Below are positions 49,608 to 62,000 of a DNA stretch of 64,000 nt, one piece after another. Below the pieces are notes generated by a model that saw only the letters and a program-made list of their open reading frames with translations, ran no database searches and was not told where the DNA came from. The stretch covers positions 144,842 through 208,841 of the forward strand of contig JADKDR010000012.1 of assembly GCA_016714535.1 (NCBI GenBank). Direction: 5' to 3'. Position 1 is the first letter of the stretch; every line of letters begins with the position of its first letter. The stretch is from Bacteroidota bacterium. GTDB lineage: Bacteria; Bacteroidota; Bacteroidia; AKYH767-A; OLB10. Made by a program: the position numbers and the translations under genes.

Positions 49608-49683
49608 TTTTTTGGATTAATTATTTTCACAAAAGTAAGTTTTAATAACGAAGCCTTACACTACCTAACCAAAAAACTTAAAC

Positions 49684-49710
49684 AAAAAAAGCCACATGCA
49701 TTATGTGGCT
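49684..49710 (-). terminator. Rho-independent terminator of tRNA-Phe
   Basis: Perfect 8-base-pair stem AGCCACAT / ATGTGGCT (49690-49710) with a 5-base loop, followed on the minus strand by seven T (complement of 49684-49690). It starts 6 bases after the tRNA 3' end. Confidence 0.9.
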
Positions 49711-49715
49711 TATGG

Positions 49716-49791
49716 TGGTGGTGACAGCTGGAATCGAACCAGCGACACAAGGATTTTCAGTCCTTTGCTCTACCAACTGAGCTATGTCACC
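49716..49791 (-). tRNA. trnF: tRNA-Phe (anticodon GAA)
   Basis: 76-base tRNA on the minus strand beginning GGTGACA and ending TGTCACC-A-CCA. The acceptor, D (GCTC...GAGC), anticodon (AAGGA-CTGAAAA-TCCTT) and T (GCTGG-TTCGATT-CCAGC) arms all pair. The anticodon loop contains GAA, so it reads phenylalanine codons. The 3' CCA is encoded. Promoter and terminator flank it closely, so it is a single-gene unit. Confidence 0.96.
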
Positions 49792-49806
49792 GTTATTTTG
49801 GAGGCG

Positions 49807-49837
49807 CAAAAGTAAATTTTAAATTTTTATGTGCAAA
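49807..49837 (-). promoter_or_regulatory. Canonical Bacteroidota promoter of tRNA-Phe
   Basis: On the minus strand TTTG (complement of 49834-49837), then exactly 19 bases, then TACTTTTG (complement of 49807-49814). This matches the -33/-7 consensus TTTG-N19-TAnnTTTG in full. Transcription would start about 8 bases before the tRNA 5' end. Confidence 0.85.
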
Positions 49838-49965
49838 TGTAAGTGTGAAAAAAACCTTTCGAATACGATTCTTGCGATTTCTTTCGGTTTTTAATGGCGT
49901 TTTGCCGGTTTTTAAAAGGATATAAATGCCGCAAAAAACATTCATAATTATCCAACAAACTAGCA

Positions 49966-49995
49966 AAAGAAATGCCCTGTACTTCTACAGGGCAT
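49966..49995 (-). terminator. Rho-independent terminator of the SprB-repeat gene
   Basis: Perfect 10-base-pair stem ATGCCCTGTA / TACAGGGCAT (49972-49995) with a 4-base loop, followed on the minus strand by TTCTTTT. It lies 27 bases after the stop codon at 50022. Confidence 0.8.
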
Positions 49996-50021
49996 TCTCC
50001 AAATATTACAATTCAATAATT

Positions 50022-53000
50022 TTAATTCATAATCACTCTGAACGATTGTTCGAATCCTGAAACTCTTGCTCGTAAAATGTATGCGCCCTTTGCCAAATGC
50101 TGCATGTTATAGGTACGCATATTCTCACCCTCAAAAGAAGCTTCAGACTTTACGAAAACGGCTCTTCCGGCTAAGTCGTAAACGGCTATTTCAAGTGTTC
50201 CACTTTCCAATGCTTCAAAGCTCAGATTTACAATTCCATCGCTTGGATTTGGGAATACACCCATACCAATAATCATGCTGCTGCTTTCAATATCCTTTGC
50301 ATTTCCAAGAGGACAAACAATCGAAATAGCGTTAGAAGTATTTTGTACGATACCAAAATATTCAAGGTTTAATTGCTCTATTACATTTGCAAACTCAGTT
50401 AATGTTGGAGTAAGTCCTGCACAGCCACCTAATTTCTTTTGAGCATCCAGGAATATCGTATTAACGCTTTGGCCGTTGTATACCGCCATGCTACCTGTTA
50501 AGCCTTGCACAAGCGCATTACCATACCATACGGTATTAAGCGGAGCAAAATTAGGATCATACAGATCGAACACCAAATTCAGCTTCATTGCAACCAACTG
50601 AGCAGCAAGTTTATTATTTAATGCTACCCCAGTTGGATTTGTAAAGTTAATAGGCAACACTGCTGAGCCTGCATTACTTTGTCCATTTAAGAAATTACGT
50701 ACAGCCGTTACACTTGTTAATGTAAGTGTTTTGCTTCCTACACAACCACCACCTACAACAAGCGAACCTGGGAATGCTGCTGCAAAATTATTTTGCAAGT
50801 AGGTACCCGCTTGTGTAGCGTTGCCGTTTGGATTAATATTCCATGTATCAATTTTTTCTGTTCTCCAAGGCTTAGTTGCAGGATTACACGAATAATTTGG
50901 CGATAATACGGTTACCGTAGCCTGTGATATACATCCACTTGCATCTGTGACATTAACCAGGTAATTGCCTGCAGTTAATCCAACTGCCGTTGCATTAGTC
51001 TGAGCAGGCACTGTATTCCATTGATAAATGTAAGGAGCAGTACCACCTGAAACAACTGCTGTTGCAGTACCATCATTTCCGCCCAGGGTAGATACAGGAG
51101 TAGATGACATCGTAATTGAAATAGCAGCCGGAGTGCTTACCACTACCGTAGCAGTTCCTGTGCAACCTCCGCCACTTGTTACCGTAACAGTATATGTTCC
51201 TGCAGGAAGGTTAATGATAGATGCCGTATTTCCAGAGTTACTCCACAAGTAAGTATAGGGCCGCCACCACCGCCACTTGCGGTTGCTATAGCCTGCCCAT
51301 TGGTACCTCCAAAGCAACTTACGTTATTGTGTGCTATGCCTATATTTAAGGCGGCAACATTAGGCAATACGATACATAGGTCAATGGTACAACCATTGGC
51401 ATCCGTAACGGTTACTGTATGGCTTCCTCCTGATAATCCCGAAATATCCTCAGTGGTAGCACCGTTAGTCCAGATATACGTGTATGGAGGTGAGCCGCCA
51501 CTTACTGTAATATCTATTGAACCAGTGGTATTACACGTAGGATTAACATGCGTTTGGGTTAATACCATTCCGGATGCGGGCCCGCTAATCGCAACTGAAC
51601 CGGTTTGAGTACATCCATTTGCATCACTAACAGTAACTGTATAGGTTCCTGCCATTACACCCGTCATGGTATGTCCGGTAGCACCGTTACTCCAAACATA
51701 AGTAAATGGACCTACTCCACCTGTAACTGTGGTGGTTGCTCCTCCATTGGAGCCTCCATTGCATGTTACATTCACTCCATTAACTAATACTGCAATTGCT
51801 GCAGGTTGGGTTAAAGTAATACTTGCTGTTTGTGTGCATATTCCGTTTGATACCGTAACCGTATATGTTCCGGTTCCAACTCCTGCAATGTCCTCAGTGG
51901 TTGCTCCTGTGCTCCAGGTATATGTATATGTACCCGGTGCAGCAATACTTAAATTGACCATGCCATCTAATCCGCCATTACATCGTATTTGGAAACCTCC
52001 TGCATACACAGGGCTTGAAAGAATTGGCGTAAATACGCCTTCACTTGCAACCTTTACGCAATAAGTACGTGTGCAACCCATAGAATCTTTTACGGTTACA
52101 AAATGACTGCCTGCTGTTAATCCGGTTGCACTGGCATTGGATGTAAAGGCTCCGTTATTCCAGCTATACTCATAGCCGGCAGCATGCACTCCACCTCCGG
52201 TCCAGGGAGTTCCTCCTGTAACCGTAATACTGGCAGTACCAACACTGGCACCACAGGTAGCTGGGGTATTGCTGCTTGTTACCGAATCTATTGCAGTAGG
52301 ATTAATTAATTCAACCGTAGCGGTCACAGTACATGCGTGCGCATCTGTGACTGTCACGGTATAAACCCCTGCACCCAGATTACTTAAGTTGTTTGATAAC
52401 GTGCCATTACTCCAGAAATATGAGTACGGTGATGTACCTCCGCTGGCCACCGCTGTAGCAGTACCATTGGTGTATCCATTACAACTGATATTTGTGAAGC
52501 TGGCATTAACTGCTAGCAAGGTTACATGTACTACCGAAATCGAGTGCGAAGAAGAACAATTGGCAGAATCCGTTATAGTTAATGTGTAGGTTCCTGAAGT
52601 ATTTACAATTGCACTTAAACTATCCGGACCGATAGCGGTTGCCCCTGCACTCCAAATAAAATCGAAGTTACCTGTACCACCATTCAGGTTAACTACTTTA
52701 ATCGTATCAAATCCTGCATTGCATAATGCATTCGTTACGGATAATGTAAATGATGGAGCAGTTGGACTCATAATAGTTGTATTGCAAGTTGTGGTGCATC
52801 CGTTTATATCTGTTACTAACACGGTATACATTCCAACTGCCAACCCATTAATAGATGCCGTGCTTAATCCGTTACTCCATTGATAGTTATAAGGACCTGA
52901 TCCTCCGGTAACATTTACAGAAGCAAAACCATCATTTTGGCCGCAGGTAGTAGGTTGACAGAAAATGTTACAGCTTAAAGGAACTGCTGGTTGGTTTACC

Positions 53001-56000
53001 ATAACCGAAGCTTGCATAGTACATCCTGTTGAGTCTGTTACGGTAACTATATAAGTTCCTCCTGTAAGTCCGGTAATGGTGCTGGTAGTGCCTCCATTAC
53101 TCCAGGCATACTCAAATCCAGCTGCATGTACTCCACTACCTGACCAAGACGTACCGCCTGCTGCGGCTACCGAAGCTGATCCATTGCTTGCTCCATTACA
53201 GGTAACATGTATGGTATCTGTTACCAATGCAAGTTGAGTAGGATCTATGAGGGTTACTGAACAAGTGCTGGTACAACCTGTTGCATCCGTTACTAATACC
53301 TGATACACACCTCCTGGTAATCCCGTTGCAGTGGTTGTAGTTTGAACTGGAGCACTGTTCCATACATAAGTTGTAGGACCGTTGCTGCTGATAACATTTA
53401 CAGTTGCCGTGCCGGTATTAGATCCATAACACAATGGATTGGTGCCGGTAGCGCTGCAATTCACGGTTATACTTGAGTTAGTAGTTGTGCTTGCAGATGT
53501 GGTACATCCATTCGCATCTGTTACCGTAACCGTATAGGTTCCTGCAACCAATCCTGTTATAGAAGCAGTAGTTGCCGCATTGCTCCATGCGAAAGTATAT
53601 GGAGAAGTTCCACCACTTATAGTAGTAGTAATAGCTCCATTATTTAAGCCACAGGTAGTATGGGTAGTATTAAGCCCTACTGTAATAACTGCAGGTTGAG
53701 TAACACTAAATGTAGCACTTATTGAACATGCTATCGGCAACGATGCATCTGTTACCGTAACCGTATAGGTTCCGGCAGCCAGGCCAGTTAAATTAGCGGT
53801 AGTAACACCATTATTCCATAGATACGTATAAGGCATTGTGCCACCTACAGTTGTGGTTACTATACTTCCATTGCTTCCTCCATTGCACGAAACCGCGGTA
53901 ATATTGCCGGATACCTGTAGTGTAACATTTTGTTCTACAATCATACATTTCACTGCCCAACATCCCAGGGAGTCGGTCACGGTGACATAATAGGTTCCTG
54001 CTACAAGTCCAATTGCTGTTGAAGTAGTTTGGCCATTCGACCAAACATATTCATATCCGGCAGGGTGTGCACCCAGACCAGACCATGGCGTTCCACCTAC
54101 AACTAATCCTGCACTTGCAGTGCCATTGGCTCCTCCACATGAGGCATCAGTTACAAGGCTATCTATTGCAATTACAGCAGGTTCTATTATGGCAGCTGAC
54201 CCAGTTATGGCGCAGCCATTGGCATCTGTTACTGTAACGGTATATGTTCCTGGAGCAAGGCCACTTATTGGGGTGCCATTGGCACCGTTGCTCCAATTGT
54301 AGGTGTATCCTGCCGTTCCTCCGCTGATAAGCGCATCAAGCATTCCATTATTAAAGCCATTGCAGGTTACATTATTTGCATTTATTGTCAATGCTAATGC
54401 TGCCGGTTGCGTTATTACAATACTACAAGTTACCGTGCAATTATTAGCATCCGTGGTGGTAACCGTATATGTGCCTGCCGCAACATTGCTTATAGACGCG
54501 GTAGTTTGACCACTACTCCATAGATACGTGTATGGCAAGGTACCACCAATAACCGTTACAGAAGCACTTCCGCTGGCATTGCCATTGCAGGTAAGATTTG
54601 TTCCTGTTATTCCGCAAACTAGTTGAGCTGGTTCTTCAATACAAACTTCTACCGTATCAATGCATCCGTTTGCTTCAGCCTCAACAATATACTTGCCTGG
54701 GCCAAATCCCATAAAGGTGTGACTTCCTGCTGCTGATACCGGGCCAGAAAGAATAGCACCGGTCGTATCCTTCAACGTATAATTATATGGGGCAGTACCA
54801 CCCATAGCGGTAGCAGTTATTTCTCCATCTGCCAAACCAAAGCATGTAACATTAGCAACCACAGCAGTAACCATTACTGGCGAAGGTTGTGATATTGTAA
54901 ATGATGCATTTGCTGCACAGCCATTGGCATCAATCACCGTAAGCGAATAAGCACCTGCTATAAGACTGTTTATGGTAATTGGATTAGGCATCAAGGCGTT
55001 CAAGCCGCCACCATTAATCGAATACTGATATGGGCCCGAACCACCGGTTGCTCCAAATGTTACCGAGCCGGTACCTCCATTGCATAAAATATTTACAACC
55101 GTAAGCGGGTCAATAGTAACTCCACTGGCAGGTTGCGTAAGAGTAATGCTAGCAGTAAAAGTGCAACCATTGGCATCTGTAACGGTCACCGTATAAGTAC
55201 CTGCTGCCAATCCGGTTGCAGTTGAAGAAGCTTGACCGTTAGACCATAATAATGTGTAAGGCGGTGTGCCTCCGCTAACATTTGAAATGGTAGCACTTCC
55301 GGTGCTTGCTCCAAAGCAAAGGATGTTTGTTCCGGTAAGCGCATCAGCAATGATTGCCGAAGGCGCTGTTAATGTTACCGAACAAGAAGTAGTGCAACTA
55401 TTTGCATCAGTAGCTGTTACTGTATAGGTTCCTGCACCCAATCCTGATATACTTTGATCCGTTAATCCATTGGACCATACATATGTATAAGGCATGGTGC
55501 CTCCAACTGCGGATACCGTAGCTGTTCCATTGGTTCCACCATTACAATTGATATTGGTTCCGGTTGCTACACAGCTAACAGCCGTTGGTTGACTTATTGT
55601 TCCACTACAAGTTGCTGTACAACCATTTATATCTGTTACAGTAACAGTATATGTTCCAGGTGCTAAGTTGGTGGCATTGGCATTGGTATCGCCATTGCTC
55701 CATAAATATGTTAAGGCACCGGTACCACCGGTAACCGTGCTGCTAATAGCACCGTTGGCTGCTCCAAAACAAGTTATATTGGTGGCAAGGCAACTAATGC
55801 TGATAGAAGCAGGAGCTGCAATAGAGATACTGCAAGTAGACGTACATCCATTCGCATCAGATACGAGTACGGTATAAACCCCGGCTCCTAATCCTGTTGC
55901 AAGTGCATTGGTTTGAATAGGGGCGGTATTCCATATGTATGTATAGGGAGGGGTGCCACCCGAAGCAGTAACCGATGCTTTGGCCTGCTGCGTGCAGGTT

Positions 56001-59000
56001 AAAGGATCTATCATGGCAATGCTGCACGTGCCAGCAATTGGCTGTGATATGGTAACGCTTCCGCTAACGGTACATCCACGAATATCTGTAACAGTAACCG
56101 TATAGGTACCAGCACCAAGGCTTTTAAGGCTTGCTTTTGTTTGCCCATTACTCCATAAATAAGTATATGGCGCTGTTCCTCCGGACACTTGTGCTTGCGC
56201 ACTTCCATTTAATCCACCATTACATTTAACATTAGATGATGATATAGATAAAGTAACCGGTGACGAAGGCTCTGTAATCATGATACAAGAAATGGTTATG
56301 CAACCCTTGGCATCTCTAACTCTTACCCAATATGCACCTGCAGGTCCGCTAAGTACCTGATTGGTTCCCTGTGCATTATTAACGCCATTTAGAGTAGCTC
56401 CGAATGGAATATTATACCAATCAAATATATATCTCGGGGTTGGGCCACTTGCAAATGGAGTACCTCCCGATGGTGTGAGTGTAATTGTTGCATTGTTTCC
56501 ACCGAAGCAGGATACATTGGTAGCCGTATGCAATACCAGAAGTGCTGGTGGCTGGGTGATGGTTACACTCAATGTTTTAGTACATCCTAATAAATCAGTA
56601 ACCGTAACGGTATATGTTCCCGCTGCTAAACCGATTACATTTTTTGTAGTTTTTCCATTACTCCATAAGTAAGTATATCCGGGTGTTCCTCCATTTACTA
56701 CTAACGAAATTGTTCCATTTTTAGATCCATTACAAGATGCATTGGATTTCTTTGATGTTAGCGTAATTGCTGTAGGTTGAGTAAGTACAACCGTGCAAGT
56801 AGCGGTACAACCGTTAGCATCGGTAACAGTAACCTGATACGTTCCTGCAACCAATCCTGTAGCAATGGCATTTGTTTGTCCATTACTCCATAAATAAGAA
56901 TACACAGGCGTTCCACCGGCAGCAACCACCTGGGCTACTCCCGTTGCTCCACCATTACAATTGATAGTAGTTACTATTGAACAGGTAGCGGTCAGCAATG
57001 CAGGCTGCGTAACAGTCATTGCTGACATATGTGTACAACCATTACCATCGGTAATAGTTACCGTATACGTACCAGCTATTAAGCCGCTAATATTTTGTGT
57101 AGTTGCACCATTGCTCCAGCTAAAGGTATATGGCAAGGTACCACCAGTTGGCGTAATATTTATGGCGCCATTATTTCCGCCAAAGCAACTTACGTTAGTT
57201 ATGCTTCCGGGGCACACACATCCCAATGCCACTGGCTGAGTCACCGTAAATGTTGCTGTCTTTGTGCATACACCATCAGTAACTGTTACCGTATATGTTC
57301 CGGCAACCAAACTTGAAATATCCTGAGTGGTAGCACCATTGCTCCATGCGTATGTGTATGTACCAGAAGGTCCTCCACTTGCACTAATATCAATCACACC
57401 ATTTGTTCCGCCATTACAACTAACATTAGTAACAGTGCCGCTTATTGTGATGTCTGTTGGCTGTGTTAACGTGCATGAATCGGTTACACTACATCCATTT
57501 GCATCTGTTATCGTAAATACATACGTACCAGGTGCAAGACCAGTTAATGAACCTGCTGTTCCCTGCTGAATTCCGCCCGGTGTAAACGTGATGGTATATT
57601 CATTAGGAGCCGTACCCGGTGTTCCTCCGCTGATGCCTGTTACAAGCACTTGTCCATTGGCAGCGCCAAAGCAGGTGTTATTTACACAGTTCTTAGTATA
57701 GGTTATTGCAGTAGGTTGTGTTATGGTGATAGTATACGTAGTATCACATCCTAATGAATCAACAACGGTAACACTATATGTTCCTGCGGTTAAACCGGCA
57801 GCATTGGCAGTGGTTTGTACCGGAACTGTATTCCAGGTATATTCATATCCGGCAGCATGTGCGCCCAATCCGGTCCATGGGGTACCACCTGCGCTAATCG
57901 TAAGACATGCACTTCCATTGCTTCCACCATTACAGCTTATTGCCTGGCAAACAGAAATGGCACCGGTCCAGAAAGGTTTATTCATTACAGTAAAGGAACA
58001 TGAATGTGTGCAACTATTGGCATCTGTAACAGTTACCGTATAGGTTCCTGCTACAAGGCCGGAAATGTTCTGTGTAGAAGCAGCATTACTCCATGTATAT
58101 GTGTAAGCTCCGGTTCCGCCAGTAATATTGGTTTGTATACTTCCATCATTACCATCAGGACAGGTTACATCAGTTACACTTCCATCACAAACAAATGCCG
58201 GGGGAACTATAATCGTAAATACTGCTGTAGTAGTGCAACCTACAGAATCAACTATGGTAACCGTATGTAGTCCGGCTGTTAATGCAGTAAAGGTTCCGTT
58301 GTTTTGTGCAGCACCACCATCTATTGAATACTCATACCCAGCAGCATGAGGTTGGGTAAGGTTACCAATCCATGGGGTACCACCTGAGGCTACTACTGTA
58401 ACACTTCCTGTACCTCCAGGACATGACGGTTGAGTTACTGTAACTGTTTTATCTAATATTGTAGGCTCTGTTATTGTGTAAACTGCGGTTGCACTGCAAC
58501 CGTTTGAATCTGTAACGGTAACGGTATATGCTCCTTCCGGTAACATATCAAATGTATAATTTGGCACTGTATCCATCACAGATTGTCCATTAGGATCAGG
58601 GCTTATCGAGAGATATCATATGGAGCTACTCCATTGGTGATATTAATATCTATATACCCATCGGCACCACCATTACAAGAAACATTACCAATGGTAGCGG
58701 TTATAACAGGAGCCGCTATTACATTTACAGTGATAGATGCTCTGGGGCTCTCGCATCCCGGACCGGGGTCTTGCGATACGTAATGGGTAAATGTTCCCGT
58801 TGATCCGGTAGCAACTACAGGAGCAGTGGCGCTTCCCGTGCCACCAGTTTGCGAAGCATACCAGGTCAAATTAGTGCCTGTTGCATGTAATGCCAAATCA
58901 ACAGCAGGGCTATTTTGGCAAACCGTAATCATCGCTGTAACAACAGGAGGGAGCGGATAATAGCACACATTACCTATAGAAATAACTTGCCCAACACTAT

Positions 59001-62000
59001 CGGTTATGGTTATTGTATAAGGCTGTGCATCCACAGTTTTAAAAGTTATATAGGCACTATCGGGCTTTGCAGTTGGAATAAGCAAAGTGCCATTAGCTAA
59101 TGGAACAGGAGGTGCAGGAGGTGCGGGACTCAAAGCAAAGTCGTACACGCCTGTGCTGGAAGTTACAGTGTATGGAGGAACGCCACCAAATACGGACACC
59201 GTTTCCGAAAATTGTCCATCACCCGGTATCAGTCCTGAAGCGTTATCGAGGCACACACATGGATCCGAAATATTGATGGTAAAGCAATTTTTCTGATGAA
59301 TGGTAACAGATTGCGATAAGGTACAACCATTAGCATCTGTAACTACTACTGTATAAGTTCCGGCCATTAAGTTACTGCGGTCTTCAGTAGTCACAAGGTC
59401 ATTCCAAAGGTAAGTATAACCCGGAGTTCCTCCGGAAACGGTTATATCTATAAGTCCTGTACCAATTCCAAAACATAGTGAATCAGTATGTGTTTCGGAA
59501 ATACTTATAGCATCAGCCGGTTGTGTTACCGTATAGTCGCAGGTAGCTGTACATCCGTTTGCATCTGTTACTGTTACTGTATACGTTCCGGCTGCTAAGC
59601 CTGTGATGCTTGTGCCCGTATTTGTATTTGAATTGCTCCATACATAAGTTAATGTGCCTGTGCCACCCGAAGCTGTTACACTTGCCGAACCTGTTGATGC
59701 GCCATTACATAAAACATTGGTTCCACTGCAAGTGGTTGTTATTGCCGAAGGTTCTGTTACCGTGTAGCTGCAAGTTGTTGAACAGTTATTTGCATCGGTT
59801 ACAGTTACTGTATACGTTCCGGCTGCTAAGCCTGTGATGCTTGTGCCCGTATTTGTATTTGAATTGCTCCATACATAAGTTAATGTGCCTGTGCCACCTG
59901 AAGCTGTTACACTTGCCGAACCTGTTGATGCTCCATTACATAAAACATTGGTACCGGTGCAAGAAGCTGTTATTGCCGAAGGTTCTGTTACCGTGTAGCT
60001 GCAAGTTGTTGAACAGTTATTTGCATCGGTTACAGTTACCGTATACGTTCCGGCTGCTAAGCCTGTGATGCTTGTGCCCGTATTTGTATTTGAATTGCTC
60101 CATACATAAGTTAAAGCGCCTGTGCCACCCGAGCTGTTACACTTGCCGAACCTGTTGATGCTCCATTACATAAAACATTGGTTCCACTGCAAGTGGCAGT
60201 TATTGCCGATGCAGGTTCTGTTACCGTGTAGCTGCAAGTTGTTGAACAGTTATTTGCATCGGTTACAGTTACCGTATACGTTCCGGCTGCTAAGCCTGTG
60301 ATGCTTGTGCCCGTATTTGTATTTGAATTGCTCCATACATAAGTTAATGTGCCTGTGCCACCCGAAGCTGTTACACTTGCCGAACCTGTTGATGCTCCAT
60401 TACATAAAACATTGGTTCCACTGCAAATGGTTGTTATTGCCGAAGGTTCTGTAACCGTGTAGCTGCAAGTTGTTGAACAGTTATTTGCATCGGTTACAGT
60501 TACTGTATACGTTCCGGCTGCTAAGCCTGTGATGCTTGTGCCCGTATTTGTATTTGAATTGCTCCATACATAAGTTAAAGCGCCTGTGCCACCTGAAGCT
60601 GTTACACTTGCCGAACCTGTTGATGCGCCATTACATAAAACATTGGTTCCACTGCAAGTGGTTGTTATTGCCGAAGGTTCTGTTACTGTGTAGCTGCATG
60701 TTGCAGTACAGCCATTGGCATCGGTTACTGTTACTGTATACGTTCCGGCTGCAAGCCCTGTGATGCTTGTGCCCGTATTTGTATTTGAATTGCTCCATAC
60801 ATAAGTATAACCGCCTGTGCCACCAGGCTGCCACACTTGCCGAACCTGTTGATGCTCCATTACATAACACATTGGTTCCACTGCAAGTTGCTGTTACTGC
60901 TGTTGCAGGTTCTGTTACCGTGTAGCTGCAAGTTGTTGAACAGCCATTGGCATCGGTTACCGTTACTGTATACGTTCCGGCTGCAAGCCCTGTTATGCTT
61001 GTGCCTGTATTTGTATTCGAATTACTCCATACATAAGTATAACCGCTTGTGCCACCAGCTGTTACCACACTTGCCGAACCTGTTCTTGCACCAGCAACAA
61101 AACATTGGTTAAGGTTCTGTTACTGTGTAGCTGCATGTTGCAGTACAGCCATTGGCATCGGTTACGGTTACTGTATACGTTCCGGCTGCAAGCCCTGTTA
61201 TACTTGTGCCTGTATTTGTGTTCGAGTTACTCCATACGTAGGTATAACCGCTTGTGCCATCAGCTGCTACCACACTTGCCGAACCTGTGCTTGCACCAAA
61301 GCAAGCCACATTTGTTCCGCTGCAGGTTGCTGTTAATGCCGCAGTTGGTTCTGTTACTGTGTAGCTGCATGTTGCAGTACAGCCATTGGCATCGGTTACG
61401 GTTACTGTATACGTTCCGGCTGCAAGCCCTGTTATGCTTGTGCCTGTATTTGTGTTCGAGTTACTCCATACATAAGTATAACCGCTTGTGCCATCAGCTG
61501 CTACCACACTTGCCGAACCTGTGCTTGCACCAAAGCAAGCCACATTTGTTCCGCTGCAGGTTGCTGTTACTGCTGTTGCAGGCTGTGTTACTGTGTAGCT
61601 ACATGTTGCTGTGCAACCATTGGCATCGGTTACCGTTACTGTATACGTTCCGGCTGCAAGGCCTGATATGCTTGTGCCTGTATTTGTATTTGAATTACTC
61701 CATACATAGGTATAACCACTTGTGCCATCAGCTGCTACCACACTTGCCGAACCTGTGCTTGCACCAAAGCAAGCCACATTTGTTCCGCTGCAGGTTGCTG
61801 TTACTGCTGTTGCAGGCTGTGTTACTGTGTAGCTGCATGTTGCAGTACAACCATTGGCATCGGTTACGGTTACTGTATACGTTCCGGCTGCAAGCCCTGT
61901 TATGCTTGTGCCTGTATTTGTGTTCGAGTTACTCCATACATAGGTATAACCACTTGTGCCATCAGCTGCTACCACACTTGCCGAACCTGTGCTTGCACCA

